Shown in pieces: positions 46,849-54,555 of a stretch of 64,000 nt of DNA. The stretch comes from Ramlibacter montanisoli (GTDB taxonomy: Bacteria; Pseudomonadota; Gammaproteobacteria; Burkholderiales; Burkholderiaceae_C): positions 4,030,001 to 4,094,000 of the forward strand of contig NZ_JABFCS010000001.1 of the NCBI RefSeq assembly GCF_013087525.1, given 5' to 3'. Numbering within the stretch: position 1 is the first letter of the stretch; each line of letters starts with the position of its first letter. Made by a program: the position numbers and the translations under genes. Under the pieces are notes generated by a model that was not told the DNA's origin, searched no databases, and worked only from the letters and a program-made list of their open reading frames with translations.

Positions 46849-47472
46849 GTGGCACGTTACCTCGGCCCCAAGGCCAAACTCTCCCGCCGTGAAGGCACCG
46901 ACCTGTTCCTGAAGAGCGCCCGCCGCGCCATCAGCGACAAGGCCAAGTTCGACTCAAGCCCGGCCAGCACGGCCGCACTTCCGGCCAGCGCACGTCCGAC
47001 TTCGGCCTGCAAGCTGCGCGAGAAGCAGAAGGTCAAGCGGATGTACGGCATCCTGGAAAAGCAGTTCCGCCGCTACTTCGAGGAAGCCTCCCGCCGCAAG
47101 GGCAACTCCGGCGCGAACCTGCTGTTCCTGCTCGAGTCCCGCCTGGACAACGTCGTCTACCGCATGGGCTTCGGCTCCACCCGCGCCGAAGCGCGCCAGC
47201 TGGTGAGCCACAAGGCGATCACGGTGAACGGCCAGGCGATCAACATCCCGTCGTACCAGGTCAAGGCCGGCGACGTGGTCGCGGTGCGCGACAAGTCCAA
47301 GAAGCAGAACCGCGTGGTCGAGGCGCTGCAACTGGCCACCCAGGTCGGCATCCCGGCCTGGATCGAAGTGAACGTGGACAAGGCCGAAGGCACCTTCAAG
47401 AAGGTCCCGGACCGCGACGAGTTCGGTGCCGACATCAACGAATCGCTGATCGTCGAACTGTATTCCCGCTAA
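46849..47472 (+). CDS. rpsD: 30S ribosomal protein S4, with internal compensated frameshift
   Basis: 207 residues from GTG at 46849. Primary 16S rRNA binder. The S4/RNA-binding domain is normal ([40 protein letters not shown]). Between a lost C at about 46955 and an added A at about 47012, residues 37-55 read as scrambled sequence ([19 protein letters not shown]). The shifted frame restores the expected [19 protein letters not shown]. The overall frame stays open, so automated annotation could accept a wrong protein. Almost certainly two sequence errors. Confidence 0.95.
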   Translation: MARYLGPKAKLSRREGTDLFLKSARRAISDKAKFDSSPASTAALPASARPTSACKLREKQKVKRMYGILEKQFRRYFEEASRRKGNSGANLLFLLESRLDNVVYRMGFGSTRAEARQLVSHKAITVNGQAINIPSYQVKAGDVVAVRDKSKKQNRVVEALQLATQVGIPAWIEVNVDKAEGTFKKVPDRDEFGADINESLIVELYSR

Positions 47473-47494
47473 GCCGTTTCGAGTTTTTCTAGTT

Positions 47495-47521
47495 CCCAAC
47501 CGCCGGGCACGGCGGTTTGGG
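47495..47521 (+). promoter_or_regulatory. Hairpin in rpsD-rpoA gap
   Basis: CCCAACCGCC (47495-47504) pairs with GGCGGTTTGGG (47511-47521), ten pairs with one bulged T and a GGGCAC loop. It sits in the 104-base gap before rpoA. No T-tract follows, so it is a possible attenuator, processing site or mRNA stabiliser rather than a full terminator. Confidence 0.4.
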
Positions 47522-47576
47522 CGCTTCACCAGCCTTACCGGTGTAACGAGCCGGGGGTATTGAGAGGAAGTCCTGC

Positions 47577-48566
47577 ATGCAAACCAACCTGCTGAAACCC
47601 AAATCCATCAACGTGGAACAGCTTGGCACCAACCGCGCCAAGGTGACCCTGGAGCCGTTCGAGCGTGGCTACGGCCATACGCTGGGCAACGCGCTGCGCC
47701 GGGTGCTGCTCTCGTCGATGGTCGGGTACTCGGCGACCGAGGTGACCATCGCCGGCGTCCTGCACGAGTACTCGTCGATCGACGGCGTGCAGGAAGACGT
47801 CGTGGGCATCCTGCTGAACCTCAAGGGCGTGGTGTTCAAGCTCCACAACCGCGACGAGGTGACCCTGTCGCTGCGCAAGGACGGCGAAGGCATCGTGACG
47901 GCCGCCGACATCCAGACCCCGCATGACGTCGAGATCATCAATCCCGACCACGTGATCGCCACGCTGTCGCAAGGCGGCAAGATCGACATGCAGATCAAGG
48001 TGGAGAAGGGCCGCGGCTACGTGCCGGGCACGATGCGCCGCTACGGCGACGAGCCGACCAAGTCGATCGGCCGCATCGTCCTCGACGCCTCGTTCTCGCC
48101 GGTCCGCCGCGTGAGCTACACCGTGGAAAGCGCGCGTGTGGAACAGCGTACCGACCTGGACAAGCTGGTGATGGAGATCGAGACCAACGGTGCGATCACC
48201 GCCGAAGACGCCGTGCGTGCCTCCGCCAAGATCCTGGTGGAACAGCTCGCCGTGTTCGCGCAGCTGGAAGGCTCGGAACTGGCCGCGTTCGACGCGCCGG
48301 TGCAGCGCAGTTCGCAGCAGTTCGACCCGATCCTGCTGCGCCCGGTCGACGAACTCGAACTGACGGTGCGTTCCGCGAACTGCCTGAAGGCCGAGAACAT
48401 CTATTACATCGGTGACCTGATCCAGCGCACCGAGAACGAGCTGCTGAAGACCCCGAACCTGGGGCGCAAGTCGCTCAACGAAATCAAGGAAGTGCTCGCC
48501 TCGCGCGGCCTGACCCTTGGCATGAAACTGGAATCCTGGCCGCCTGCCGGCCTCGACAAGCGTTAA
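47577..48566 (+). CDS. rpoA: RNA polymerase alpha subunit
   Basis: 329 residues. The N-terminal dimerisation domain ([38 protein letters not shown]) is joined by an acidic linker to the C-terminal UP-element/activator-binding domain ([40 protein letters not shown]). Ribosome site GAGAGGAAG. Normal length, intact frame. Confidence 0.98.
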   Translation: MQTNLLKPKSINVEQLGTNRAKVTLEPFERGYGHTLGNALRRVLLSSMVGYSATEVTIAGVLHEYSSIDGVQEDVVGILLNLKGVVFKLHNRDEVTLSLRKDGEGIVTAADIQTPHDVEIINPDHVIATLSQGGKIDMQIKVEKGRGYVPGTMRRYGDEPTKSIGRIVLDASFSPVRRVSYTVESARVEQRTDLDKLVMEIETNGAITAEDAVRASAKILVEQLAVFAQLEGSELAAFDAPVQRSSQQFDPILLRPVDELELTVRSANCLKAENIYYIGDLIQRTENELLKTPNLGRKSLNEIKEVLASRGLTLGMKLESWPPAGLDKR

Positions 48567-48629
48567 TCAACCAATGGTGAACTGGCAGTACCTGACACGG
48601 CTGCCTTTAGATAAGGAAAGGAACACACC

Positions 48630-49031
48630 ATGCGTCACGGACACGGTCTCCGCAAACTGAATCGCACGAGCGAGCACCGCCTGGCGATGCTGCGCAACAT
48701 GATGAATTCGCTGATCGAGCACGAGGTCATCAAGACCACGGTGCCGAAGGCGAAGGAACTGCGACGCGTCATCGAGCCGATGCTCACGCTGGGCAAGGAG
48801 CCGACGCTGTCGAACAAGCGTCTGGCCTTCGACCGCCTGCGCAATCGCGACAACGTCGCCAAGCTGTTCTCCGAACTCGGCCCGCGCTACAAGGCGCGCC
48901 CGGGCGGCTACACCCGCATCCTGAAGATGGGCTTCCGCGTCGGCGACAACGCGCCGATGGCGCTGGTCGAACTGGTGGACCGTCCCGAGCCCACCGAAGC
49001 TGCCGGCACCGAGCAGCAGGCGGCCGAATAA
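48630..49031 (+). CDS. rplQ: 50S ribosomal protein L17
   Basis: 133 residues: [20 protein letters not shown] and [20 protein letters not shown] are diagnostic. Last protein gene of the operon. The C-terminal tail ([14 protein letters not shown]) is acidic. The frame is intact. Confidence 0.97.
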   Translation: MRHGHGLRKLNRTSEHRLAMLRNMMNSLIEHEVIKTTVPKAKELRRVIEPMLTLGKEPTLSNKRLAFDRLRNRDNVAKLFSELGPRYKARPGGYTRILKMGFRVGDNAPMALVELVDRPEPTEAAGTEQQAAE

Positions 49032-49033
49032 GT

Positions 49034-49039
49034 TATAAT
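49034..49039 (+). promoter_or_regulatory. Candidate -10 box for tRNA-fMet
   Basis: A perfect TATAAT directly follows the rplQ stop and lies 11 bases before the tRNA 5' end. No convincing -35 box is seen at the proper distance (GAGCAG, inside rplQ). It may let the tRNA be transcribed independently of the ribosomal operon. Confidence 0.45.
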
Positions 49040-49050
49040 TTCCCTTCTGA

Positions 49051-49127
<77 letters not shown>

Positions 49128-49131
49128 ATTC

Positions 49132-49157
49132 AAAAGCCTTCTTCGGAAGGCTTTTTT
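49132..49157 (+). terminator. Rho-independent terminator
   Basis: AAGCCTTC-TTCG-GAAGGCTT forms an eight-pair stem capped by a stable TTCG tetraloop, extended by A-T pairs and followed by a run of Ts. It ends the ribosomal operon and tRNA transcript five bases after the tRNA. Confidence 0.93.
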
Positions 49158-49235
49158 GTTGCCCGCGTCATCGCGCAGCAAGCCTCGGCCGCTAAGTTCC
49201 GTGCGCGGGGCGCGGTGCCCCGGCGAAGGGGCACC

Positions 49236-50057
49236 ATGCAAGTCGTCCACACCATCGCAGCGCTGCGCGAGCGGCTTGCGGGCTCTCGCGCCCCGGCCTT
49301 CGTCGCCACCATGGGCAACCTCCACGACGGCCACATCGCGCTGGTGCACAAGGCCAAGCTCCTGGGCGACGTGACGGTGGCCAGCGTGTTCGTCAACCGC
49401 CTGCAGTTCCTGCCGCACGAGGACTTCGACAGCTACCCGCGCACGCTGGAGGCCGACGCCGCCAAGCTCGCCGATGCCGGCTGCGACCTGCTGTTCGCCC
49501 CGAACGAGCGCGAGCTCTATCCGCAGCCCCAGGCCTTCAAGGTCGTGCCCGATCCTGCGCTGGCCGACCTGCTCGAAGGAGAGTTCCGCCCGGGCTTCTT
49601 CACCGGCGTGTCCACCGTGGTGATGAAGCTGTTCCAGTGCGTGCAGCCGCGCGTGGCGCTGTTCGGCAAGAAGGACTACCAGCAGCTGATGGTGATCCGG
49701 CGCATGGTGCAGCAGTTCGCCATGCCGATCGAGATCGTGGCGCACGAGACCCTGCGCGCGGAAGACGGCCTGGCGCTGTCGTCGCGCAACGCCTACCTGT
49801 CGCCGGAACAACGCCAGGAGGCGGTCCAGCTGTCGCGCGCGCTGGCGCGGATGGCGCAGCAGCTTCGCGGCGGCGCCGCAGTCGCGGCGGTCGAGGCGGA
49901 AGCGATGGCCACGCTGGCGCAGCGTGGCTGGCAGCCCGATTACATGACGGTGCGCAGCCGCAACGACCTGCAGCCGCCGGGCGCAGGTGAACCGGTCGTC
50001 TTGCTGGGCGCCGCGCGCCTTGGCAGCACCCGGCTGATCGATAACCTCGAAGCCTGA
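49236..50057 (+). CDS. panC: Pantothenate synthetase
   Basis: 273 residues. It joins pantoate and beta-alanine using ATP. Motifs: [20 protein letters not shown] (HxGH-like), [59 protein letters not shown] and [21 protein letters not shown] at 49236 gives the standard [14 protein letters not shown]; earlier in-frame codons run back through the terminator. The frame is intact. Confidence 0.96.
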   Translation: MQVVHTIAALRERLAGSRAPAFVATMGNLHDGHIALVHKAKLLGDVTVASVFVNRLQFLPHEDFDSYPRTLEADAAKLADAGCDLLFAPNERELYPQPQAFKVVPDPALADLLEGEFRPGFFTGVSTVVMKLFQCVQPRVALFGKKDYQQLMVIRRMVQQFAMPIEIVAHETLRAEDGLALSSRNAYLSPEQRQEAVQLSRALARMAQQLRGGAAVAAVEAEAMATLAQRGWQPDYMTVRSRNDLQPPGAGEPVVLLGAARLGSTRLIDNLEA

Positions 50058-50107
50058 AGTGGGATCGCGATCCTGAGTATGCTGCGGCTCCCCGAACAGG
50101 AGCCCGC

Positions 50108-50818
50108 ATGGCCGATCTCAGCGCCTTTCCCATCACGAAGAAGTGGCCGGCGCGCCACCCCGACCGCATCCAGCTCTACTCGCTGCCCACGCCCAATGGC
50201 GTGAAGATCTCGATCGCGCTGGAAGAACTCGGCCTGCCCTACGAGCCGCATCGCGTCGCCTTCGACAGCAACGACCAGACCTCGCCCGAGTTCCTGTCCC
50301 TCAACCCCAACAACAAGATCCCGGCCATCATCGATCCGCAAGGGCCGGGCGGAAAGCCGCTCGCGCTGTTCGAGTCGGGCGCGATCCTGGTGTACCTGGC
50401 GGAGAAGTCCGGCAAGCTGATCCCGCAGGACGCGGCCGGGCGCTACCACGCGCTGCAGTGGGTGATGTTCCAGATGGGTGGCATCGGCCCCATGTTCGGC
50501 CAGCTCGGCTTCTTCCACAAGTTCGCCGGCAAGGACTGGGAGGACAAGCGCCCCCGCGACCGCTACGCGAGCGAGGCGAAGCGCCTGCTCGGCGTCCTCG
50601 ACAAGCACCTGCAGGGCAAGCAATGGGTGCTGGGCGATGCCTACAGCATCGCCGACATCGCGATCTTCCCCTGGGTGCGCAACCTCGTGGGCTTCTATGG
50701 CGCGGCGGACCTGGTCGGCTTCGCCGAGTTCAAGCAGGTGCAGCGCGTGCTCGACGCCTTCGTGCAGCGGCCGGCGGTGATCCGAGGCCTCGACATCCCG
50801 CCCAAGCCCGCGGGCTAG
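50108..50818 (+). CDS. Glutathione S-transferase family protein (YghU/YfcG-like)
   Basis: 236 residues. The N-terminal thioredoxin fold includes IQLYSLPTPNGVKISIALEE and NPNNKIPAIIDPQGPGGKPL, then FESGAILVYLAEKSGKLIP. The C-terminal helical domain has GDAYSIADIAIFPWVRNLVG. The TPNG(V/R)K pattern is that of Nu-class enzymes with glutathione disulfide-reductase activity. Substrate unknown. Ribosome site CAGGAG. The frame is intact; it is convergent with the hemerythrin gene. Confidence 0.9.
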   Translation: MADLSAFPITKKWPARHPDRIQLYSLPTPNGVKISIALEELGLPYEPHRVAFDSNDQTSPEFLSLNPNNKIPAIIDPQGPGGKPLALFESGAILVYLAEKSGKLIPQDAAGRYHALQWVMFQMGGIGPMFGQLGFFHKFAGKDWEDKRPRDRYASEAKRLLGVLDKHLQGKQWVLGDAYSIADIAIFPWVRNLVGFYGAADLVGFAEFKQVQRVLDAFVQRPAVIRGLDIPPKPAG

Positions 50819-50820
50819 CC

Positions 50821-51306
50821 TCAGGCCGTCGCCGCGTAGTCGAGCGCGAGCTCGCCGTCGGTGACGGGATCCAGAACGTCTTCGAGCGTCGGCAGCAGCG
50901 CCATGGTTTCCTTCTGGATGTGGGAGACCTGGCGCTCCACGAGCTCCAGCGTGATGAGGCGCAGCCGGTCCCAGCACTCTCGTCGATCGATGCTGCCGGC
51001 GGCCGCCTCGCGCGCGAGCGGGACCAGTTCCGCGGCCGCTTCGCGGATCGCCTCGTGTTCCTCCTGCAGCAAGCTGGCCATCGCGCCGTCGCCCGCATCC
51101 GCGATGCGCGGGAACAGCTGCTCCTCCTCGAAGCGGAAGTGCCGGCCGATGTCGTGCTCCATGGCGTGTGCGAACTCCAGCAGCAGGCGCGTGATCTGAG
51201 GCGTCACGGCAGGCGCGCGGCCGATCGCCTGTTCCATGCGCGAGAGCAGATCGAGATTGGCGCGGTGCTCCTCGTCCAGCATCCGGCCGACCTGGGTGGT
51301 GGTCAT
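50821..51306 (-). CDS. Hemerythrin HHE domain protein
   Basis: 161 residues, a four-helix bundle with a diiron site. His/Glu ligands are visible in MLDEEHRANLDLL, AMEHDIGRHFRFEEEQLFP, LLQEEHEAIREAA and ERQVSHIQKETMALLP. Such proteins bind O2 or protect against NO and help repair iron-sulfur clusters. A clear AAGGAG site precedes ATG at 51306. It follows the membrane-protein gene by 67 bases, a gap containing a repeated CCGGTA element, so it may have its own promoter. Confidence 0.88.
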   Translation of the reverse strand: MTTTQVGRMLDEEHRANLDLLSRMEQAIGRAPAVTPQITRLLLEFAHAMEHDIGRHFRFEEEQLFPRIADAGDGAMASLLQEEHEAIREAAAELVPLAREAAAGSIDRRECWDRLRLITLELVERQVSHIQKETMALLPTLEDVLDPVTDGELALDYAATA

Positions 51307-51325
51307 GGGCAGCTCCTTGCAGTGA

Positions 51326-51350
51326 ATACCGGTATCAAACTACCGGAATT
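51326..51350. promoter_or_regulatory. Repeated TACCGG element before hemerythrin gene
   Basis: TACCGG occurs at 51327-51332 and again at 51341-51346, 14 bases apart. The first lies inside the perfect palindrome ATACCGGTAT (51326-51335). It sits 20-45 bases upstream of the hemerythrin start on the minus strand, a plausible operator site. The binding regulator is unknown. Confidence 0.4.
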
Positions 51351-51373
51351 GGCGGCCGGGACATTGCGCCAGC

Positions 51374-52645
51374 TCAAGGTGCGGCGCGGCGCAGCCGCCT
51401 GAGGAGCTGCAGGCAGAAGCCGGCGAACGCGAGGGCCCCCGCCAGGCCCGCCAGTGCGGCGAGCCGGACGAGGACGGCGCTGTCCACGGCGAGGGCGATC
51501 GCGAGCAGGGCGAAGGCCGCCAGATGGCACGCGAAGTGGGCGCGCAGGCAGCCCTCGTGCGTCAGCGAGGAGGCGGTGGGGCCGCGGCGCCGCCCGGCGG
51601 CCGCGTGCAGGGCCGCAAGGAAAGGCAGGATCCTTTGCAGGATCCCCATCACGAACCCCAGCAGCCATGCCAGCAAGGCAAGGCCGATCCATGCGCGCAG
51701 GCGCGGCACGTCCGCGCCGGCCCACGCGAGGCCCCCCAGCACGAGAGCCAGGACCAGTGCCGCCCACGCCAGCTTGACCAGCACGAAGGAGCGCCCGAGC
51801 TCCTTGCGCATGCCCGATGCCAGCGTGCGGCGCATCGACTGCAGGTGCAGCAGCACGCCGACGACCGCACAGGTCCAGGCAAGCGCGCGCAGCCAGCTGG
51901 CGTCTGCTGCCAGCAGCGAACCCGCAGCCATACAAAGCGCCGCCACCAGCAGCGCGCACGAGCCGAGCTGCACCGCATCGCGCGGCGGACGCGCGAGCGC
52001 GAACATGGGCACCAGGATGTAGGACAGCCCGAGCGCCAGCATGCCCATGAAACCGAAGGGTGCGAACAGCAAGTGCATCGGGAGCAGCAGCTGGCGACTC
52101 GGGGAGGGCCAGCCCAGCCAGCCAGCCACCAGCAGCAGGGCGCTCGCCAGCAGGATCCACAGCGAAGCCAGTGCGACCCAGGCATGCGCGGCCACGCCCG
52201 GCATGCCGCGCGCGCCGGCGAGATGCCTGGCGACCAGCCCGCCCCACGCCAGCAGCGCGAAGCCCACGGCCAGTGCGCCCGCCGCCAGCAAGGCCGGCTG
52301 CGCCCCGCCCATGCCCAGTGCCACCGCCGCCACGCCGGGGACGTACAGCCACCAGATCGCCTTGAGCGCGCGCTCGCCCACCGGCGACTGGCGCGTCGCG
52401 ACCGGCAGCAACTGTGCCGCGGCGCCCAGCGCCGTCATGCCGAACACCCCCAGGGTGAAGAGGTGCAGCGCCGCCAGCGGCCAGCCCAGCCCACCGCCGA
52501 ACGACAAGGCGTCGCCGGCGCAGGCCGCGAGCGCCAGCCACGCGAGCACGTGGTACACGGCGGCCGCCAGCGAAAAGCGCAAGGGGATCCCGAGCGGCAG
52601 CAGCCTTCCGCCTGCGCCGCCGAGGAAGGTCGCCGCGACGCTCAT
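51374..52645 (-). CDS. Polytopic membrane protein, heme-copper-oxidase/NnrS-like
   Basis: 423 residues with about 12 membrane helices. Several helices carry His next to glycine-rich patterns: ALHLFTLGVFGMTALGAAAQ followed by LLPVATRQ, and LLPMHLLFAPFGFMGMLALG. The LHxxxLG...GAxxQLLPV pattern resembles subunit-I-like helices of heme-copper oxidases and NnrS-type NO-response proteins. I cannot assign a precise family or function. ATG at 52645 overlaps the DUF2249 stop by four bases. The DUF2249 and hemerythrin neighbours point to NO or low-oxygen metabolism. The frame is intact. Confidence 0.65.
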   Translation of the reverse strand: MSVAATFLGGAGGRLLPLGIPLRFSLAAAVYHVLAWLALAACAGDALSFGGGLGWPLAALHLFTLGVFGMTALGAAAQLLPVATRQSPVGERALKAIWWLYVPGVAAVALGMGGAQPALLAAGALAVGFALLAWGGLVARHLAGARGMPGVAAHAWVALASLWILLASALLLVAGWLGWPSPSRQLLLPMHLLFAPFGFMGMLALGLSYILVPMFALARPPRDAVQLGSCALLVAALCMAAGSLLAADASWLRALAWTCAVVGVLLHLQSMRRTLASGMRKELGRSFVLVKLAWAALVLALVLGGLAWAGADVPRLRAWIGLALLAWLLGFVMGILQRILPFLAALHAAAGRRRGPTASSLTHEGCLRAHFACHLAAFALLAIALAVDSAVLVRLAALAGLAGALAFAGFCLQLLRRLRRAAP

Positions 52646-52898
52646 GGCAGCTCGCGCAGCAGCAGCCGGACCTCTCCCGCGGGCGCGGCGATGCGCTCCG
52701 CGCCCCAGCCGATCTCGGCCAGTTCCGCATACAGCAGCAGCGGGTCGCGGTCATGGTGCACCACGAGAGACTGCCCCTCCTCCAGCGTGTGGATGCGCTG
52801 CAGGATGGCCACCAGCGGCTGGGGGGCGGCAGTCCACGCACGTCGATGTGCGCGACGTCCTGCTCCAGCCATTCGTGGGCGATCGGGTCGTCGTTCAT
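52642..52898 (-). CDS. DUF2249 domain protein, frameshifted
   Basis: About 85 residues. It starts MNDDPIAHEWLEQDVAHIDV at 52898. The G6 run at 52821-52826 should be seven, which joins RGLPPP to QPLVAILQRIHTLEEGQSLV; the protein ends EVRLLLRELP. The DVRGLPPPQPL...GQSLVVHHDRDPLLLYAEL pattern is DUF2249, a TusA-like fold often found beside hemerythrin, NnrS and nitrite-reductase genes. Four-base overlaps link it to both neighbours. Function unknown. Confidence 0.82.
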
Positions 52899-53570
52899 GA
52901 GGGTGCCAGTTCCGCGCGCGTGCGTGCGGATGCGGACGCGCTCGAGGCGTCGTCTGCCCCGAGCACGGCCGTCCCCCGCGCCGCAGCACGCGCAGCATGC
53001 CGAGCGCGCCCGCCACGCGAACGCAGCCAAGCGGGGCTTTCGGCCCGAAGGCCGCGCCGGCGAGCGCAAAGCCATGCGCGCGAGCAGGCGTGCACCGCCG
53101 TCGTCGCCCCGTGCTTCCGTCCAGCAGGCAGGCGCTTCGGGCGGCAGCAGCACGGGAGCGGCGGGGCGCGAAAGCCGGAGGTACGTGCGCCACTCCGCCA
53201 GCGTCATCACGCTGTCACGCCAGCCTTCGGCATAGCCTTCCCGCGTGGCATCGAGCACGAAGCGCACGGGAGGATGCGCATGCCTGGCCTGCAGATCCCG
53301 CGTCGCGTGCAGCGGCATCGGCACCGCACCGGCCCAGATCGCACCGAGGAAGGCCACCGCGTGTTCCAGGTCCCGCACCGGCCGCATCATCACGACCTCG
53401 CCCGGAAGCACTTCGCAGTCCAGCCAGGCGGCGCCCGCCAGCGTCACCGCCGCACGCAGTTCCTCGTAGCCGATGTGCTGCTCGCCGCAGGCGAGCGCCG
53501 TGCGTCCGGGCATGTCGGCCGCAAGCAACTGCGCGGCCGCGTTGATGAGATGGGAGGTGGCGGCAGCCAT
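52895..53570 (-). CDS. Short adenylation-domain-like protein, frameshifted
   Basis: The N-terminal half resembles the start of benzoate-CoA-ligase-type AMP-binding enzymes: GRTALACGEQHIGYEELRAA, VMMRPVRDLEHAVAFLGAIW and AGAVPMPLH. It then turns Arg/Ala-rich. No ATP-loop (SSGTTG-like) or C-terminal Lys motif follows, so it cannot be a complete ligase. Two frame changes (about 53060 and 52970) give LAGAAFGPKAPLGCVRVAGA, then an end at 52895 (SARTRAELAPS) overlapping DUF2249 by four bases, matching the operon style. It lies seven bases after hcrB. The end and identity are uncertain. Confidence 0.5.
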
Positions 53571-53577
53571 GACCTTG

Positions 53578-54555
53578 TCAGCCCGCCAGCTGGCGCAGCA
53601 GGCGGGCGAGCAGCGCGCCGGCCGCGTCGCGGCGGTACTGCGCCGAGGTGACCGTGCTGCGCATCGGCGCGAGCTGCCGCTGCACCAGCTGCTGCACCTT
53701 CTTCCATGCGGCCTCGTCCGCCGGCGCGCCCTGCAGTTCCGCGCCGGCATCGACCAGCACCGGCAAGGAGTTGGTCCCGGAAATGCCGATGCGCAGGCTC
53801 ACGAGGTGTCCGCGCTCGACTTGCATCGCGACGGCCACCGCCGCCAGCGGGAAGTCGACTCCGCCGCGGGTCCGCGCCTTCGCATAGCCGATGCGCAGCT
53901 GCGCGGGCAGTGGCGGGACGCGCACCTGCGCCAGCAGTTCGCCCGGCCGCAGCACCAGGTGCGCGGCCCCGTCGTCCAGGTACATCTCCTGCAGGCCGAG
54001 CGAGCGCTGGCCATCGGCGCCGCACAGCTGGACGCGCGCGCCAGCGGCCAGCAACACCGGCGCCAGGTCGCTGCAGAAGGCCGCATGGCAGCGATCGCCT
54101 TGCGGCGCGACATGGCAGGTGCTGCCGCGATGCTTCAGGCAGTAGCCGTTGGCGCAACGCCACCAGTCGCTCTGGTTGTAGAACACGCAGCGCGTGTCCT
54201 GGCAGAGATTGCCGCCCACGGTCGCGGCGCTGCGGTGGCCGCTGGCAGCGACCGCGCGTGCGGCCTCGGCAAGGGCCGGCAATGCCCGCGCAAGGTCTGC
54301 ATCCTCGGCCAGCGCCTGCACGGTGGTCGCGGCGCCGATCACCATAGTGCCATCGGGCTCGCGCACCAATCCCGAGATCTCGGGCACCCCGTTGAGGTCC
54401 ACCAGGGTGGCCGGCGCGCCGATGCCGCGGCGCAGGTTGGGCAGCAGATCGGTGCCGCCACCGAGCGCGCACGCTCCGGGTTCGGCCAGCATCAGGGCCG
54501 CCGAGCGCAGGTCGGTCGGGCGCTCCAGCGTGAAGGAGGGCAGGCCACGCGTCAT
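53578..54555 (-). CDS. hcrB: 4-hydroxybenzoyl-CoA reductase beta subunit (FAD, 4Fe-4S)
   Basis: 325 residues of the CoxM-like FAD domain (LGGGTDLLPNLRRGIGAPAT, SAATVGGNLCQD). It carries the extra cysteine loop specific to 4-hydroxybenzoyl-CoA reductase: Cys123, Cys139, Cys147 and Cys156 have the 16-8-9 spacing of the 4Fe-4S ligands known in Thauera HcrB (recalled as 122, 138, 146, 155). Ordinary xanthine-dehydrogenase FAD subunits lack this loop. The start overlaps the hcrA stop by four bases. The frame is intact. Confidence 0.88.
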   Translation of the reverse strand: MTRGLPSFTLERPTDLRSAALMLAEPGACALGGGTDLLPNLRRGIGAPATLVDLNGVPEISGLVREPDGTMVIGAATTVQALAEDADLARALPALAEAARAVAASGHRSAATVGGNLCQDTRCVFYNQSDWWRCANGYCLKHRGSTCHVAPQGDRCHAAFCSDLAPVLLAAGARVQLCGADGQRSLGLQEMYLDDGAAHLVLRPGELLAQVRVPPLPAQLRIGYAKARTRGGVDFPLAAVAVAMQVERGHLVSLRIGISGTNSLPVLVDAGAELQGAPADEAAWKKVQQLVQRQLAPMRSTVTSAQYRRDAAGALLARLLRQLAG

